A stretch of DNA of 22,353 nt from Podochytrium sp. JEL0797 (taxonomy: Eukaryota > Chytridiomycota > Chytridiomycetes > Chytridiales > Chytriomycetaceae). The notes beneath the pieces were generated by a model. It did not search any database. It saw only the letters and a program-made list of their open reading frames with translations, and was not told the origin of the DNA. This document shows, piece after piece, positions 1 to 10,153 of this stretch. Location of the stretch: contig JADGJG010000371.1 in NCBI GenBank assembly GCA_027596195.1, forward strand, positions 1-22,353, read 5' to 3'. The translations under genes and the position numbers were made by a program. Each line of letters begins with the position of its first letter. Position 1 is the first letter of the stretch.

Positions 1-126
1 AACAAAATAAATGAGTCATACAATTAGTCATCTAGAGTTCAACTCCGGCGCCCCCCCATCAAAAACCGTCTAGCTCCGCCCCTGCTCAGTTCTTCTCCAT
101 CAACACCAAAAGATATCTACTACCGA

Positions 127-354
127 ATGCCCGGATACATTGACAACGCTGCCGCCCTCGACTCCTACCTCCACGTGAAGGCGATCAAGAACGAGCTGTC
201 CTACAAGATTGTCGTCGACTCTGCCGAGTCCAAAAGGTCGATCAAGACGCCGTCTGTGAACGAGTCGGTTGCCACTCCCAAGAAGTCGAAGCGACTGTCT
301 GTGTTTGCGACCTCAGGGCAGGATGGATTCTTCATTTCCAACATGCACTTGTGA
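127..354 (+). CDS. Small conserved protein, paralog 1 (75 aa, unknown function)
   Basis: Single-exon gene of 75 aa. I do not recognise the family. It is supported as coding by comparison with the gene at 942-1187. Both begin MPGY-[IM]-DNA-x-ALD-x-YL and both end LS-x-FATS-x3-FF-x-S-x-MHL followed by TGA. Many DNA differences in these shared ends are silent (codon 2 CCC/CCA, codon 8 GCT/GCC, codon 11 CTC/CTT, last codon TTG/CTC), the mark of selection on the protein. The middle is basic and Ser/Thr-rich, with KTP and ATP-KKSK motifs at about residues 40-55 that could be phosphorylation sites. There is no signal peptide, membrane segment or cysteine pattern. The start is fixed by the paralog. 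Two overlapping AATAAA signals follow at 449-458. The role is unknown. Confidence 0.72.
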   Translation: MPGYIDNAAALDSYLHVKAIKNELSYKIVVDSAESKRSIKTPSVNESVATPKKSKRLSVFATSGQDGFFISNMHL

Positions 355-448
355 ACAAGCGCATTGTGCTCCACTCTCCACTACATTATCTCTGCCTGTG
401 AAAATGCCCGTCGTTCTATTTAATATTATTTATTTTTCTGCATTCAAA

Positions 449-458
449 AATAAATAAA
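449..458 (+). terminator. Poly(A) signals of small gene 1
   Basis: Two overlapping AATAAA hexamers (449-454 and 453-458) lie about 95 nt after the stop codon of the first small gene, in an AT-rich stretch. This is a normal place for 3' end formation in a fungal gene. Confidence 0.55.
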
Positions 459-550
459 GCATGTTTTTATATCAATCTGCGCTCCTTACCCTTTGGAAGT
501 ATATGTTGATGGAGGAATGTGCCATGCGTCTCCCCACCACTTGTATGGTA

Positions 551-634
551 TTCGCAGACTTGCATGATCCGTGATCAAAAACGAGGGTTCCTGGCTTGCC
601 CTTCCTCAGCGCCTTGTAAAAAATGTCAGGAAAG
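551..634 (+). repeat. Diverged upstream block, copy A (mate at 1321-1380)
   Basis: This non-coding stretch between small genes 1 and 2 resembles the stretch just upstream of small gene 3 (1321-1380). Both hold an identical 14-mer, aaaacgagggttcc (578-591 and 1339-1352). It is followed by a related GC-rich stretch (cagcgcctt versus cggcgccct) and a tgtcag-aa element, with small indels. It may be a duplicated promoter or a remnant of a duplicated gene unit. I see no convincing reading frame in the rest of 459-941. Confidence 0.45.
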
Positions 635-941
635 AACGATTTATGATTTGCTTGCATTCCAATGCGTTTTTACGAGCTCCATAACAAAAGGGCCGTTTTG
701 TAAGGGAGGAGTGCTGCCCGAATGGCGCATACGAAATGACCCGTTCATTTTGTCAGAGTGACTCAAGAGAAGGGAAGTGGCTTGCGCGCCATCATCACTC
801 ATTTTTTTCGCCCCGATATGTGGCATGCTTTTGATTTTTGGTATCGGAGAAGGCCGGGACGAACAAAAATTCATTTTAAGCGACGCGCGGGGTCCTCCCA
901 CTTTTTCGGCATCTCAACAAAACATCAAATCCAAACCATAT

Positions 942-1187
942 ATGCCAGGATACATGGACAACGCCAGCGCCCTTGACGCATACCTCTCTCTCAAGATTGC
1001 CAACAAGCAAAGGCAATGCAACATGACTGTGAATCCAGCCTCGGATTCTATCATGTCCGCGCTCCAAACGCCCGCGGCGGTTGCGAGTGTATCAGAACCA
1101 TTGGAATGCAAACGCGCGCAGCATCGGCTTTCGGCATTTGCAACATCGAATGAACAGAGTTTCTTTCTGTCGAGCATGCACCTCTGA
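942..1187 (+). CDS. Small conserved protein, paralog 2 (81 aa, unknown function)
   Basis: Single-exon gene of 81 aa, paralogous to 127-354. The first 15 residues match at 12 positions, and the last 19 or so share LS-x-FATS, FF, S and the final MHL. The middle (residues 16-61) is much less similar and slightly longer, with LQTP in place of IKTP. The frame stays open upstream to about 777 without an ATG, but the start at 942 is chosen because it coincides with the conserved MPGY of paralog 1. No signal peptide or membrane segment is visible. No clear AATAAA follows the stop; an AT-rich stretch at about 1258-1270 may serve. The function is unknown. The pattern of fixed ends and free middle suggests two short binding motifs joined by a flexible linker. 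Confidence 0.72.
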   Translation: MPGYMDNASALDAYLSLKIANKQRQCNMTVNPASDSIMSALQTPAAVASVSEPLECKRAQHRLSAFATSNEQSFFLSSMHL

Positions 1188-1320
1188 TCAGAAGGCGTGA
1201 AACAATCAAGGCGTTCTTTCTTCTTCGATTTTTAATATGCATATACCTCATTGTTTTAGTTAATTAAAATACCTCAATACATCAATATCTTGTAGTTTTG
1301 AACCAATAATAGGAATCAAG

Positions 1321-1380
1321 GTTCGACTGCCTTGTCCGAAAACGAGGGTTCCGCCTGAACCTCGGCGCCCTGTCAGAAAC
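1321..1380 (+). repeat. Diverged upstream block, copy B (mate at 551-634)
   Basis: Second copy of the block described at 551-634, with the same 14-mer at 1339-1352 followed by cggcgccct and tgtcagaaa. It ends about 28 nt before the TATA box of small gene 3, so here it sits where an upstream activating region would be expected. Confidence 0.45.
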
Positions 1381-1408
1381 CAGATCTGATAACAACCAAC
1401 AAAGGTTC

Positions 1409-1416
1409 TATAAAAA
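1409..1416 (+). promoter_or_regulatory. TATA box of small gene 3
   Basis: TATAAAAA lies 40 nt before the ATG at 1456, followed by an A- and C-rich leader without ATG. The spacing suits a short 5' UTR. It is the clearest core promoter in the window. Confidence 0.5.
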
Positions 1417-1455
1417 ACCAGAAACACCCTGACAGGCACAGACTCAATTCAAAAC

Positions 1456-1629
1456 ATGCAAGAACCTGAACCCGATGTAGACATTGCCGCGACTCTGGCA
1501 GCCTGTATGGCCCGCAAAGAGGCCAAACGGAAGACCAAACTTGCGACTGTCACCCCGAATGATGCGGCCGAAACTGTCAAGAAGTCGCTGCAGACTCCGT
1601 CAATAGCGAGGTTCTCGAAAAACTTGTGA
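1456..1629 (+). CDS. Short basic protein, possible divergent paralog 3 (57 aa)
   Basis: Single-exon frame of 57 aa with its own TATA box (1409-1416) and an AATAAA at 1653-1658. The protein is Lys/Ala-rich. Its end, KKSLQTPSIARF, recalls the central RSIKTPSV of paralog 1 and MSALQTPA of paralog 2, and a run of Ala/Lys precedes it as in those proteins. It lacks both the MPGY start and the FATS/MHL end. It may therefore be a shortened family member, a decaying copy or an unrelated small gene. Tandem position and the repeated upstream block favour common origin. No function can be assigned. It faces the DHHC gene tail to tail with 108 bp between stop codons. Confidence 0.5.
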   Translation: MQEPEPDVDIAATLAACMARKEAKRKTKLATVTPNDAAETVKKSLQTPSIARFSKNL

Positions 1630-1652
1630 TTGCGAATTGATATTAATTAGAC

Positions 1653-1658
1653 AATAAA
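1653..1658 (+). terminator. Poly(A) signal of small gene 3
   Basis: AATAAA lies 24 nt after the stop codon of the 57-aa gene, within an AT-rich stretch shared with the 3' end of the convergent DHHC gene. Confidence 0.5.
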
Positions 1659-1737
1659 TACGAATATATGACAGCAAAGCAGATATATTTTCGTAATCGG
1701 AGTATGACTTGAGAGAAAAGGTCGGGATTGATCTTTT

Positions 1738-3206
1738 TTACGAGCGATGCGGCTTCAAATTCACCAACGGCACATCATCTTCCGGGTCTGATTCTGATTG
1801 AGACCCGTCTTCTTCCTCTTCCGTTGATGAGCCGGATGGACGAGCAGGTGTACGACGTGAGCCTGATTCTTTGACAAGATATCCCTCCGGTCCTCGTCGA
1901 ACGATCTTTCTTCGTTGAAATTGTTGCTGTTGCAGTTGTACGAGAGTCGGTGTTCCGTTGTGCGAATGAGAAGCGGCGGGAGGAACAGGTGAATCGTTGT
2001 CGCTCGAATCCATGTCGCTGCTGTCGTCTTCGTCCGCTGAGCTTTCGACAATGTATTTTTCGGAGGGGCGCGAACGGGGGTTGCGGGTGGAATCGTTCTG
2101 ATAGACTGCAATCCGGCCAGCCTTGTAGTCAAAGTATTCCTGGGGAGGCCATGATTGCCACTCGGACACATCGAATCCGTCTTGCTTGGCCTCTTGGATC
2201 AACGCGGCATGGATAGGAAACACATGGCCGTCGCCGCGTTGCGGGAGAGGGAGCCACCAGAGGAGGATTGTTGGGCCCAGGACCGTTTTGAGATTTGCAA
2301 TTGCGGAACCGAGGTCGAAAGGGTATTGAGCCTGGTTCGAAACGGTGCCTCTTCGTTTGAGGCGGTCGATTTTGTCGTTTTCGAGTACTTCGATGGTGGT
2401 TGTGTTGTTTGAAATGTAGTAGAGTTGCCACAGGGAGAGGGTTCCGACCGTCAGGAGCAAGATCAGCAGAATCACGATGTTTACAATCATCACGCCGAGG
2501 GTAGAGTTGGTTGGGGTTGGGGTGTAGAAGCGGTCAAAGTCCTTGTAGTTGTACAGCGAGCCCGACTGCGAACGGATGATGTGGCGCAAATAGAGGCCAT
2601 ACAGAAACAGACAATAGGACGACGAGAATCCCACGGACAGCGTGAAGCGCAGAAAGTAGCCGTGGTTGTAGAAGCCAACCTAGAATCCGAATGGGAATGC
2701 CTTGTAAGAAAGAAGGGGGGTGAAAGGGGGTGGGAAACAAAGGAATCCTCACGCAGTTGTTCAGCCACGGACAATGGTGGTCCATCTTCAGTACACACAT
2801 ACCACACTCGCGGCAGTGGTGTGCGCGCGGGGGCTTCTCGGTGTCGCATTTGCGGCAGAAGCGCACGGCGTTGGAGGTGGTGGATCCCTTCGGTGCAGAG
2901 GCAGCAGGGCAGCCAGGCTGGGTGCGGCACGCGAGGAAGTAGTTTGTCCAGATGGAAAGCACTGGAGTGATAAGGAGTGAGCCATTCGATTGGATGGGTC
3001 CTTAATTTAACTAAGGGATCCAAGGAAGGGTGATGAAACTCACCCCCAACGTTGAACGGCATCAGAAGCAGAAGCCGTTGCCACCGAAGCACCGGGTGAA
3101 ACCACAGCCACGGCACGAGAACGAAGTACTGCGATGTGAACGGCACAAGCGTGATCAGGAGAACTGTAAGTGCAACAGGGCCGTATGCGTACACCAAATT
3201 TTTCAT
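1738..3206 (-). CDS. DHHC-type protein S-acyltransferase (palmitoyltransferase)
   Basis: Transfers palmitate from its own cysteine to cysteines of membrane-associated proteins. Model: complement(join(1738..2679,2753..2961,3044..3206)), 437 aa, introns of 82 and 73 nt. Two N-terminal membrane segments (about 5-52) are followed by the Cys-rich domain (about 86-124): FCRKC, HHC, CGMC, then DHHC at 115-118 and the NNCVG motif rebuilt across the second splice. Two more membrane segments lie near 137-158 and 185-209. TTIE at 218-221 fits the TTxE motif, and FDLG with a following LGP stretch is typical of fungal members. The usual DPG motif reads QPG. The last 100 residues are rich in Ser, Asp and Glu with several likely casein-kinase-2 sites. 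The [17 protein letters not shown] core resembles ZDHHC16 and fungal Pfa enzymes; I cannot fix the subfamily. The start lies 32 bp after the CFAP44 stop. Confidence 0.9.
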
Positions 3207-3238
3207 TGTTTTTCTCGAGAAAGATTACAATTACAGTA

Positions 3239-6200
3239 TCATAACTCGAGAATATCTCCCGCTCCTGCAACGTCATTCTGCCCAAACGGTTCGAGATTCT
3301 CCACCCGTCCCCCACCAGCCTCGCTCTCATCCACCTCCAGCGGTGGCGCCAAAGCAACAACAGGCGGTGCTACAACGCGTACCCCGCTTGCTCGCATGTG
3401 TGCAGGAACCTTGCTCGCGTTTCGTGGTGCCATTGCCGGCTGTCGCAATGGCTTCCGAATCAGCATCTCAATTTCCTTTTTGAGGGCGTCGATTTCGTTG
3501 GCTTGTGTTTGCACTAGCGTAATGAGCTTGTTGCGCTCGATCGTGTCTTTCTTCTGGAGCCCGCTATATTCTGCGTTCTATTTGATGTGAGTTTATATCA
3601 TGCTTATGATGGTCTCTCGCGATAATTGAATATAACAAACCACGGTCGACTGACTGAGATTCAATGCCTCTTCGAGATTGTGATGGGCTTCAGTCAGGTT
3701 CACCAAATTCTCCAACAGCATCGTGTTTTGTCGAGTCATATCTGTCAGAGTGTCCTTGTATCGTTTGATTTCTCTCTGTAGAAGCCAAACGCGTCAGTTT
3801 CAACACATCAAACTAAAAAAATCAAAACTTACGTCACACCCTTCCAACTCTTTCACCCGCTTGTTATCCTCTTTTGTCAGCTTATCCCTAAGCTCATCCG
3901 CGTTGCGGTTGATGCCCATCCGTTCGAGCTTCTCGAGGTCAATTGTTTGTCCAAACTTGAGCATTTGCACGTCCACCGCGCGCGACTCGAGGTCCGTTAG
4001 TTTGACGGTTTTCTCTTTACGCGATTTGATGAGTGAAACATGCATCTTTTTGAGCTCCTTGTGAGATTTGCGGATATCGAGTTTTTCCTGTTTTGGGTGT
4101 GGCGGTGATGAGGAATCAAGATTCGATATTGCGTTTTTTCAAACCTGTTGCAACTCCTTGATCCTCAACTTCAATCTTCCCAGCCCTCCATTCACAAACA
4201 CCAACGCCTGAGACAAATCCGTTGGCAACCGATTCTCCTCGTCCAAGTACTGAATCTGGTGGCCTCGTAGCGGGACGACTACATCGAGTTCGTTCAGTTT
4301 ACGCTGCTTTTGCGTTTGGAAGTCTTGGATTTCGGAGTCGGTCCCGCGCAGGGAGAGGTCGATGATTTTTTCTTTTTTGAGGAGCGAGTCGTTTTCTTTT
4401 TTGTAGCCCTGTGTTTTGTTGTGCATATTTGGTGAGAAGATGACAGGTATTTGTGAGGAGGGGGTGAAGTTTACTTCGATGGCCTTTTGAATTTCAACGA
4501 GTGCGTCGTCGAGATCGAGTTTGGTTTCACGCAGCTCTTTGACGCGTTCAAAGATGGTTGGGTCGAGATCTGGAGGGCAGGTGTCGAGGTCTTCTGCGTC
4601 TTCATCCTCTTCATCAAAGTCTTCATCTTCTAAATACCGGTAGGAGGTTAAGTTGTTGGCTTAATTTGAGAACGAGTAACGCTTACCATCATCATCCTCC
4701 TCGTCCTCCTCTTCTTCATTTTCTTCCTCCTCTTCGTCCTCCCCATCAGTCTTGACCTTCTTCTGTTGGCCGCAAAAAATATAATTAGTCTTGATTACGG
4801 AAATGGTTGTTTTTCCAAACCTTTGTTCTCTTGATCTTCTTCTTGAACACCTTGCTCAAAAACTCTTCATACTTGTTGTTCTCGCCAACCGTTGCGCCAA
4901 ATTCGTCTTGTAGCTCCTTTTCGTTTGCAATGATTTCAGAGATTTCGAGCTTCTTCTCGTTGAGGCGTTCTTGGCACTCTTTGATCTACCAAAAGATGGA
5001 AGCATTCTGTTATTAGCTTGCAGAAGGTTTAGAGAGAGATATTGAGATGTTTACCTTAATTGCGAGATCGGTTTTCTCAGCTTGTTTCGAGTTGAGCTTC
5101 TCGGCAAGGAAGTTGTCCGTCTTTTCAAATTCCTTGAGGTGCACCCATTCTCTGTAGAGAAGAAGAAGTTTCATGTCCACGAGTTTCACGTCTATTTTGT
5201 GTTTGTGCGGTTTTTGAACATAAATTGTGGATTGAGTCTATCCAAGAGGGTTTGGGAATATTTACCAGCTTGAAGGGCCACACGCTCGTGCATGAGTTCA
5301 TCGACATCCGCGTCAAAAGCTTTCACGTGTTTGTCGATTTTCTGATTGGGATATAAATATTTTTAATGGGTGTTGAGGAGAAAGGGAAAAAATCACCTTG
5401 AAAATCGACTCGCGTCGACACTCCAACGTTTTCCTCACAGAGATTTCCTCTCCCGACTCCAACTCCGACTTAACATATGAGATGGGCGTGAACCGTGCGT
5501 CTACGGGGGTCGATTTGCGGACGGGAGGGACGGCAGCTGTGGGTCGTGATTCTTTGGAGGATGTGGGATCTGTCCCTGTCGCTGTTGAAGATGTGGGGGC
5601 CGCACCGCCTCCACCTCCACCGAATCCTCCGAAATCTCCGTCTCCGCCTCCTCCACCGCCGCGTTTCTGGTTCGCTTGCTTCGATTCCTCGCGTTTCAGA
5701 GCCTCAATGTCGGCGTCGGTGACGATGAAGCGTTGTTCGGGGTAGCAGCCTGCGTCCATTTCCGGGGACCAGAGAGTGGGTTGTGCGGGTGGAGTGGTGG
5801 CGGGGCTTGGGGTGGTGGGGCTGGCGCCGAGGCGGATGAGTTGCAGGTTGATTTGTTGGATTTGTTTGTTTTGGGATTGGATGTATTGGATGAGTTCCTT
5901 TTTGCGGTCGCGGAGGTGGAAGACTTGTTCGTTGAATTCCTTTGTTTTTTGGGGGGGTTAAGAATTGGAGGAGGGGGATATTTGGGAGGGTACCTCTTTG
6001 ATGCGGAAAATGGATTCCTTCAAAATGACAATTTGTTTCGCCTTTTTGTCCGCGTCCACTCTCTCACTCTCGGGGACAATGTACTTCTCGCTCATTTTGA
6101 GCTTATAGTCTCCCATGTTGGCCTCGGCATAGCGAATCGCAGCCACATCTCTCCGGTCCTCGTAGTTTGCATCCGGTTTGGCATCCATCAGCTGTTTCCA

Positions 6201-9200
6201 CAATTGCGCACGCTCAGCACGCAGCGCTTTGCGCATTTCGAGTTTTGAGCGAACTTCTTTGGGCTCGTTTGTTGACTGGCGGATAAAAGTGCTCTTGCGG
6301 CGGTCGACTCCATTCGCCGCGGCTGCAATCACCTTCTCTTCCCCGTTTGCTCCCGCCTTTCCTTCCCCGTTCACAGCTCCAGTCGCGTTCCCACCCGCGC
6401 GAGCAGCCGCGGCGTTCTCCACGGCCAGAATGCTCTGGATTCCGGCGTCGGGTTTCTCGGGTAACTTGTACGTGCGGAAAGTGGCCACACTCGGGGCGCC
6501 TTGTAGCGCCTTGACGCAGATACTCGAAGTTTGGACCGTGTCCAAAAACTTTTGCTTCAGCTTTGTAGGCACCACGCTCTCGCGCTCTGAAATCCATTCG
6601 AGCTCTTTTTTGACGATGGCGATGCGGTCGGAGGTTGAAGCGGAAATGTCGTTTTGGAGGTCTGGGTCTACGGAGATGGCGGGGGATGGGATTTGGGCTG
6701 CTTGCATCGTGACGGTGATGTGGAGATATTCTGTGCGGAGGGAGGTGATGTTGGCGCGGGTGGCTTGCTTTTTGGTTTCGGCTTCGGCGTGTTCGCGGTC
6801 ACGCTCGGATTTGATTTTTGATTCTTGGATTGAGTAGATGGATTTGTCGGTGATGTCTGCGGTTGGAGATGGAATGGAACGGGCCTGGTAGAAGTCTGAC
6901 GGTGGGGATACTAAATTGAGAGGGGATGTAAGTAAATCTTTTATCAATGAAACGAGTGGGAGGTCGAGCGTTACCTTCTCTGTCATTGATTTCCTTTGGA
7001 TTGAACCGGAAGACAAAAATTCCACCGTCCAGACCGACGCTACACAAAAATGCTTCGTCGAATGAAATGGAAACTCCCGAAATGGAGCCCCGGTCCGAAT
7101 CGTGAACATTCCCAAACCAATATTGTCCATCATACAGTTTGTCTTTAGGAAGGGGGCTAGATTGGGGAATCCCCAGCTGCATCTTCATGCTGCTTGCCAT
7201 TTCGTCAAAGCTTTTGCTGTAGTGTTCATACGTCTCATGCCCGTGTGCCCATTTGTGCAGCAGCATGTCTTCGAGTTTGATTGGACGTAGACAGGTCATG
7301 CCGTCGGCGGTTCCTGCAAGGAGAAGCTTTCCAGTGGCGTTGAGTCGGAGGTCGGTGAACCGATTTTTGGCGACGAGGATAAGCCTGGAGTTGGGTGAGT
7401 TTCTCAGCGATAGTTGCAATATTGCGTGTTTCAAACCTGCTCTTTCCGGGAAAATCAACTTTGCAGGACCGGATTTCTCCTTCACCAAACTTGTTGACAA
7501 GTGCAACCAAAAAGTAGCCACCCGATAGGTAAAAAACGCGTGAAATGGAGGAAGTATTTGTAATCGCAAGACCACGCGCTTTTCTGATTGCTGATCCGAT
7601 TCGTTTATCGGCCTTTTCGTCCTTTGTTTCGACTGCTGGTGGTGGAGGCGGCGCATTCCCATCTGGTGCTGTCGCGTCAGGCTCTTCTCCTTCCTTTGGT
7701 TTTTTTGTCTCTACAATTTTTGGAGCCGGAACATCCAGCTTCCACTGCTCAATTCCTAGAGCCTGAAGCTCGAGCTGATACGTCAATGACGTGTCAACAC
7801 GACTCGGGTGCGGCACGCGAGCGCGAAATAATTCTCCTGACTTGCAAACAACCAAAGCAAGCTTCCCATCGAGACCGAGGTGATTGATTGCTGCAACAGA
7901 TCCATCCTCTTCCTCGTCCTCCTCACTATCGTCCGTGTCACCTTCCACCTGTGTGTCTGCCACGTCCCCACTTGGTTCAATCGTCTGCGCGTGGTTGTCC
8001 AAACTGAAGGAAATGTGGGTCACGGGTTCTTCCATTTCAATGAATCCGATGGGTGTGATTTTGATGGTGGTCTTGTCAAAGGGACCGGAAGAAGGACGCG
8101 TGACTCCGTATTCGGAAACGGGAGTGATGTCGATTTTGAAGAAGAATACGGTCCGGTCCGAACCATACGTCGCGAGGTAGGTTCCATCTGGGGAGACGGC
8201 GATTCCTGAGATTGCGCATTTATGGGGCTTGAACGCGTATTGGAGACTGAAAATGGGGCGAGCGTTGTCGAACGGTGGGGATTGGTAAGTGATGATGCGG
8301 AGGACTCCGTCAGTGAATCCGGCAGCTACGGAACATCCCAATGAGTCAAGGCACTATATTTTGGGATTTAAAAACACTAGAATTAGCAAAGTAGGGGGGG
8401 GGGGGGGGGCAGCCAAGTTAGAGAATTATACCAGAGGCAATGCCGTCATAGCAGAACCGCCGCTCGAGAATTTTTCGTTGGCCAAGAGAACTTTTTTGGT
8501 GTAATCATACAAGTGGATTCCTCCGTCTGCACCCAAAGTGACCATCGCGTGACACGTGGAGCTCATATCGAGGCCGGCGATTCCTCCGGAATGGAACGAG
8601 AGCGCTTTATCAATAAACCGCTGCTTGGTGTCCAGCTTGTATAAGTGCCCTTCAGTGTCAAGGATGAGAAACTGCGAGGGGTTTTCGAGACTGCGGATCA
8701 TGCTTTTGATCTGTTCGATGAATTTAGGGCGAGATTGCTCTCACAATCCTTTCATACCTTCACGTCTTTTCCAATCATAAACTCTTCAAGAAATTCCATC
8801 TCAAAGACACGTGCTACGGCTGGACCGGAACTGGAAACGGGGGCTGCTCCGGGTCCAGCGGCTTCGGATGTCACATCCGCGTTGTCTATCGTCTCAAAGT
8901 CCCACACGCGAACATAGCCTTCATATGAAAGAATTGGTTTAGTAGAGCTCAGGAAATTCGCATTCCACGTACCGTCTTCTCCAGCGGTATAAACTTCGGT
9001 ATCAACCATCATGACGACTTCGATTTTCCCTGCATGGCAAGGCTTTTTTCCTTTGATCGCGATTTCGCACTTGATCATTCCTCCGTCCCAGAGAATCATG
9101 TTTCCTGTTTCTGTGGAGGAAAGAACTTTGCCATCTGGGAGCTGAATAAAGGCACAGATATCCGTGAGCTCTGACGCGCCGAATTTGCCAAGATAGCCTT

Positions 9201-10098
9201 GCAGCTTGAGCCCCGTAAATGTGGCCGACATTTGCCAAAACTTGATATGACCCATTCCAGAGGTTGTCAAAATGCCATCATTCTCGGGGGCGAAAGCGAC
9301 TTTATAAACATCCTTTTGAGAGAGGCGCGAGCTTAGAAATAGCACGGCAATATAGCACTATCAATCAAACCTGCGAAAAAGCTTTGCTTTTGAGTGTGAT
9401 TTCTTGCGCCTTCCAGTTCCAAACGGTGAGCATAAAGTCAGGATCGGCACCAACGGAAGCAAGTTTGTCTCCTTTCGCGTTGAATGCGATATCCGAATAC
9501 GCACGCGTTGTTCCTCCTCGCAAAATTCGGTACAGGTTCATGCTCGGATATTCGAAAATGAAAATTGAAGGCTGGGCATATACTTCGGCTAAAGCAATAT
9601 ACTTTCTTGAGGGGTGGACCTAATAGTTGAACGCTGTCAGTCTTTGTAAAGAATTAGAATCTCACATACAGCGATCGCCCCGATAGCTCCATCGCGAAGA
9701 CCCGCGAAATATTTCTGCTCCGATGTCTTCACGTCAATGAATACGAGCACATTTCCAACTGATGTAAGCAGTGTTTCCTCATTCAAATAGAAAATGTTGT
9801 TCCTCTTGTGAGAATCAAATCCGAACGAGCAGCTAAAACAGCAGAAACGCGTCAATGTAGTGCAGAAACAGTATGCCTTACGCGCAAACTATTCTTACAA
9901 GAGGCTCATTGTCCCAGGAGGCACGACCTTCTCCGAATCTTCATTGATCAAGAACTTGGCATCCATAATCACTTTGCTCTGGTCCTCGGATTTATTCGAG
10001 TCTTGTGACGACGCTGGAAAACCAAATGTCAATTATGTAGCTGGAATTGAACAGGGTGTGAATCGCGAACCTGTTTGCGGCGTCGCGGGCGTGGACAT
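3239..10098 (-). CDS. CFAP44: CFAP44, cilia and flagella associated protein (WD40 + coiled coil)
   Basis: With CFAP43, CFAP44 forms the tether/tether-head that anchors the motor domains of inner dynein arm I1/f to the doublet microtubule. Model, 20 exons, 1907 aa: complement(join(3239..3577,3641..3775,3833..4087,4145..4408,4475..4629,4687..4762,4821..4985,5055..5191,5266..5341,5397..5939,5994..6910,6975..7384,7437..8353,8432..8710,8758..8918,8973..9312,9371..9619,9670..9832,9899..10013,10071..10098)). All 19 introns (47-78 nt) are GT-AG and keep phase. Family motifs as I remember them: CSFGFDSHKRN (about 48-58), GHIKFW (206-211), FTGLKLQG (217-224), YVRVWDFETID (300-310). WD40 repeats fill about 1-880. 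From about 890 on it is mostly coiled coil, broken by a Gly-rich insert (1287-1306) and an acidic tract (about 1505-1541) before a CPPDLDP segment. Length is close to human CFAP44. Least certain is the first donor (GTTCGC, nine-codon exon 1). Confidence 0.95.
8394..8409 (+). repeat. 16-nt G homopolymer inside a CFAP44 intron
   Basis: A run of 16 G on the + strand (C on the coding strand) lies in the intron 8354-8431, between donor GTATAA and acceptor atatag. A C-run in the pre-mRNA could bind poly(C)-binding proteins. The + strand could in principle fold as a quadruplex. Its exact length is hard to sequence and may differ between reads. Confidence 0.85.
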
Positions 10099-10153
10099 TG
10101 CAAATTTGAGGAACGCTCAAAGATTTGTCAGATATTTTTCCAGACTCAACACC
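10099..10153. promoter_or_regulatory. Shared divergent promoter region between CFAP44 and CFAP20DC
   Basis: Only 55 bp separate the CFAP44 ATG (minus, 10098) from the CFAP20DC ATG (plus, 10154), so leaders and core promoters must overlap each other or lie inside the opposite gene. The segment is AT-rich with no perfect TATA box. I looked for an RFX-type X-box and saw no clear match. Co-expression of the two genes during zoospore formation is inference from the arrangement. Confidence 0.6.

Noticed and set aside
777..1187. A longer version of small gene 2, with about 55 more N-terminal residues
   Set aside because: The extension has no ATG start, and the paralog at 127-354 fixes the start at 942.
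5676..6837. Long + strand frames (190 and 219 codons) opposite CFAP44
   Set aside because: They are antisense to CFAP44 exons whose frame is confirmed by phase and family similarity; their composition is biased and no independent signals are present.
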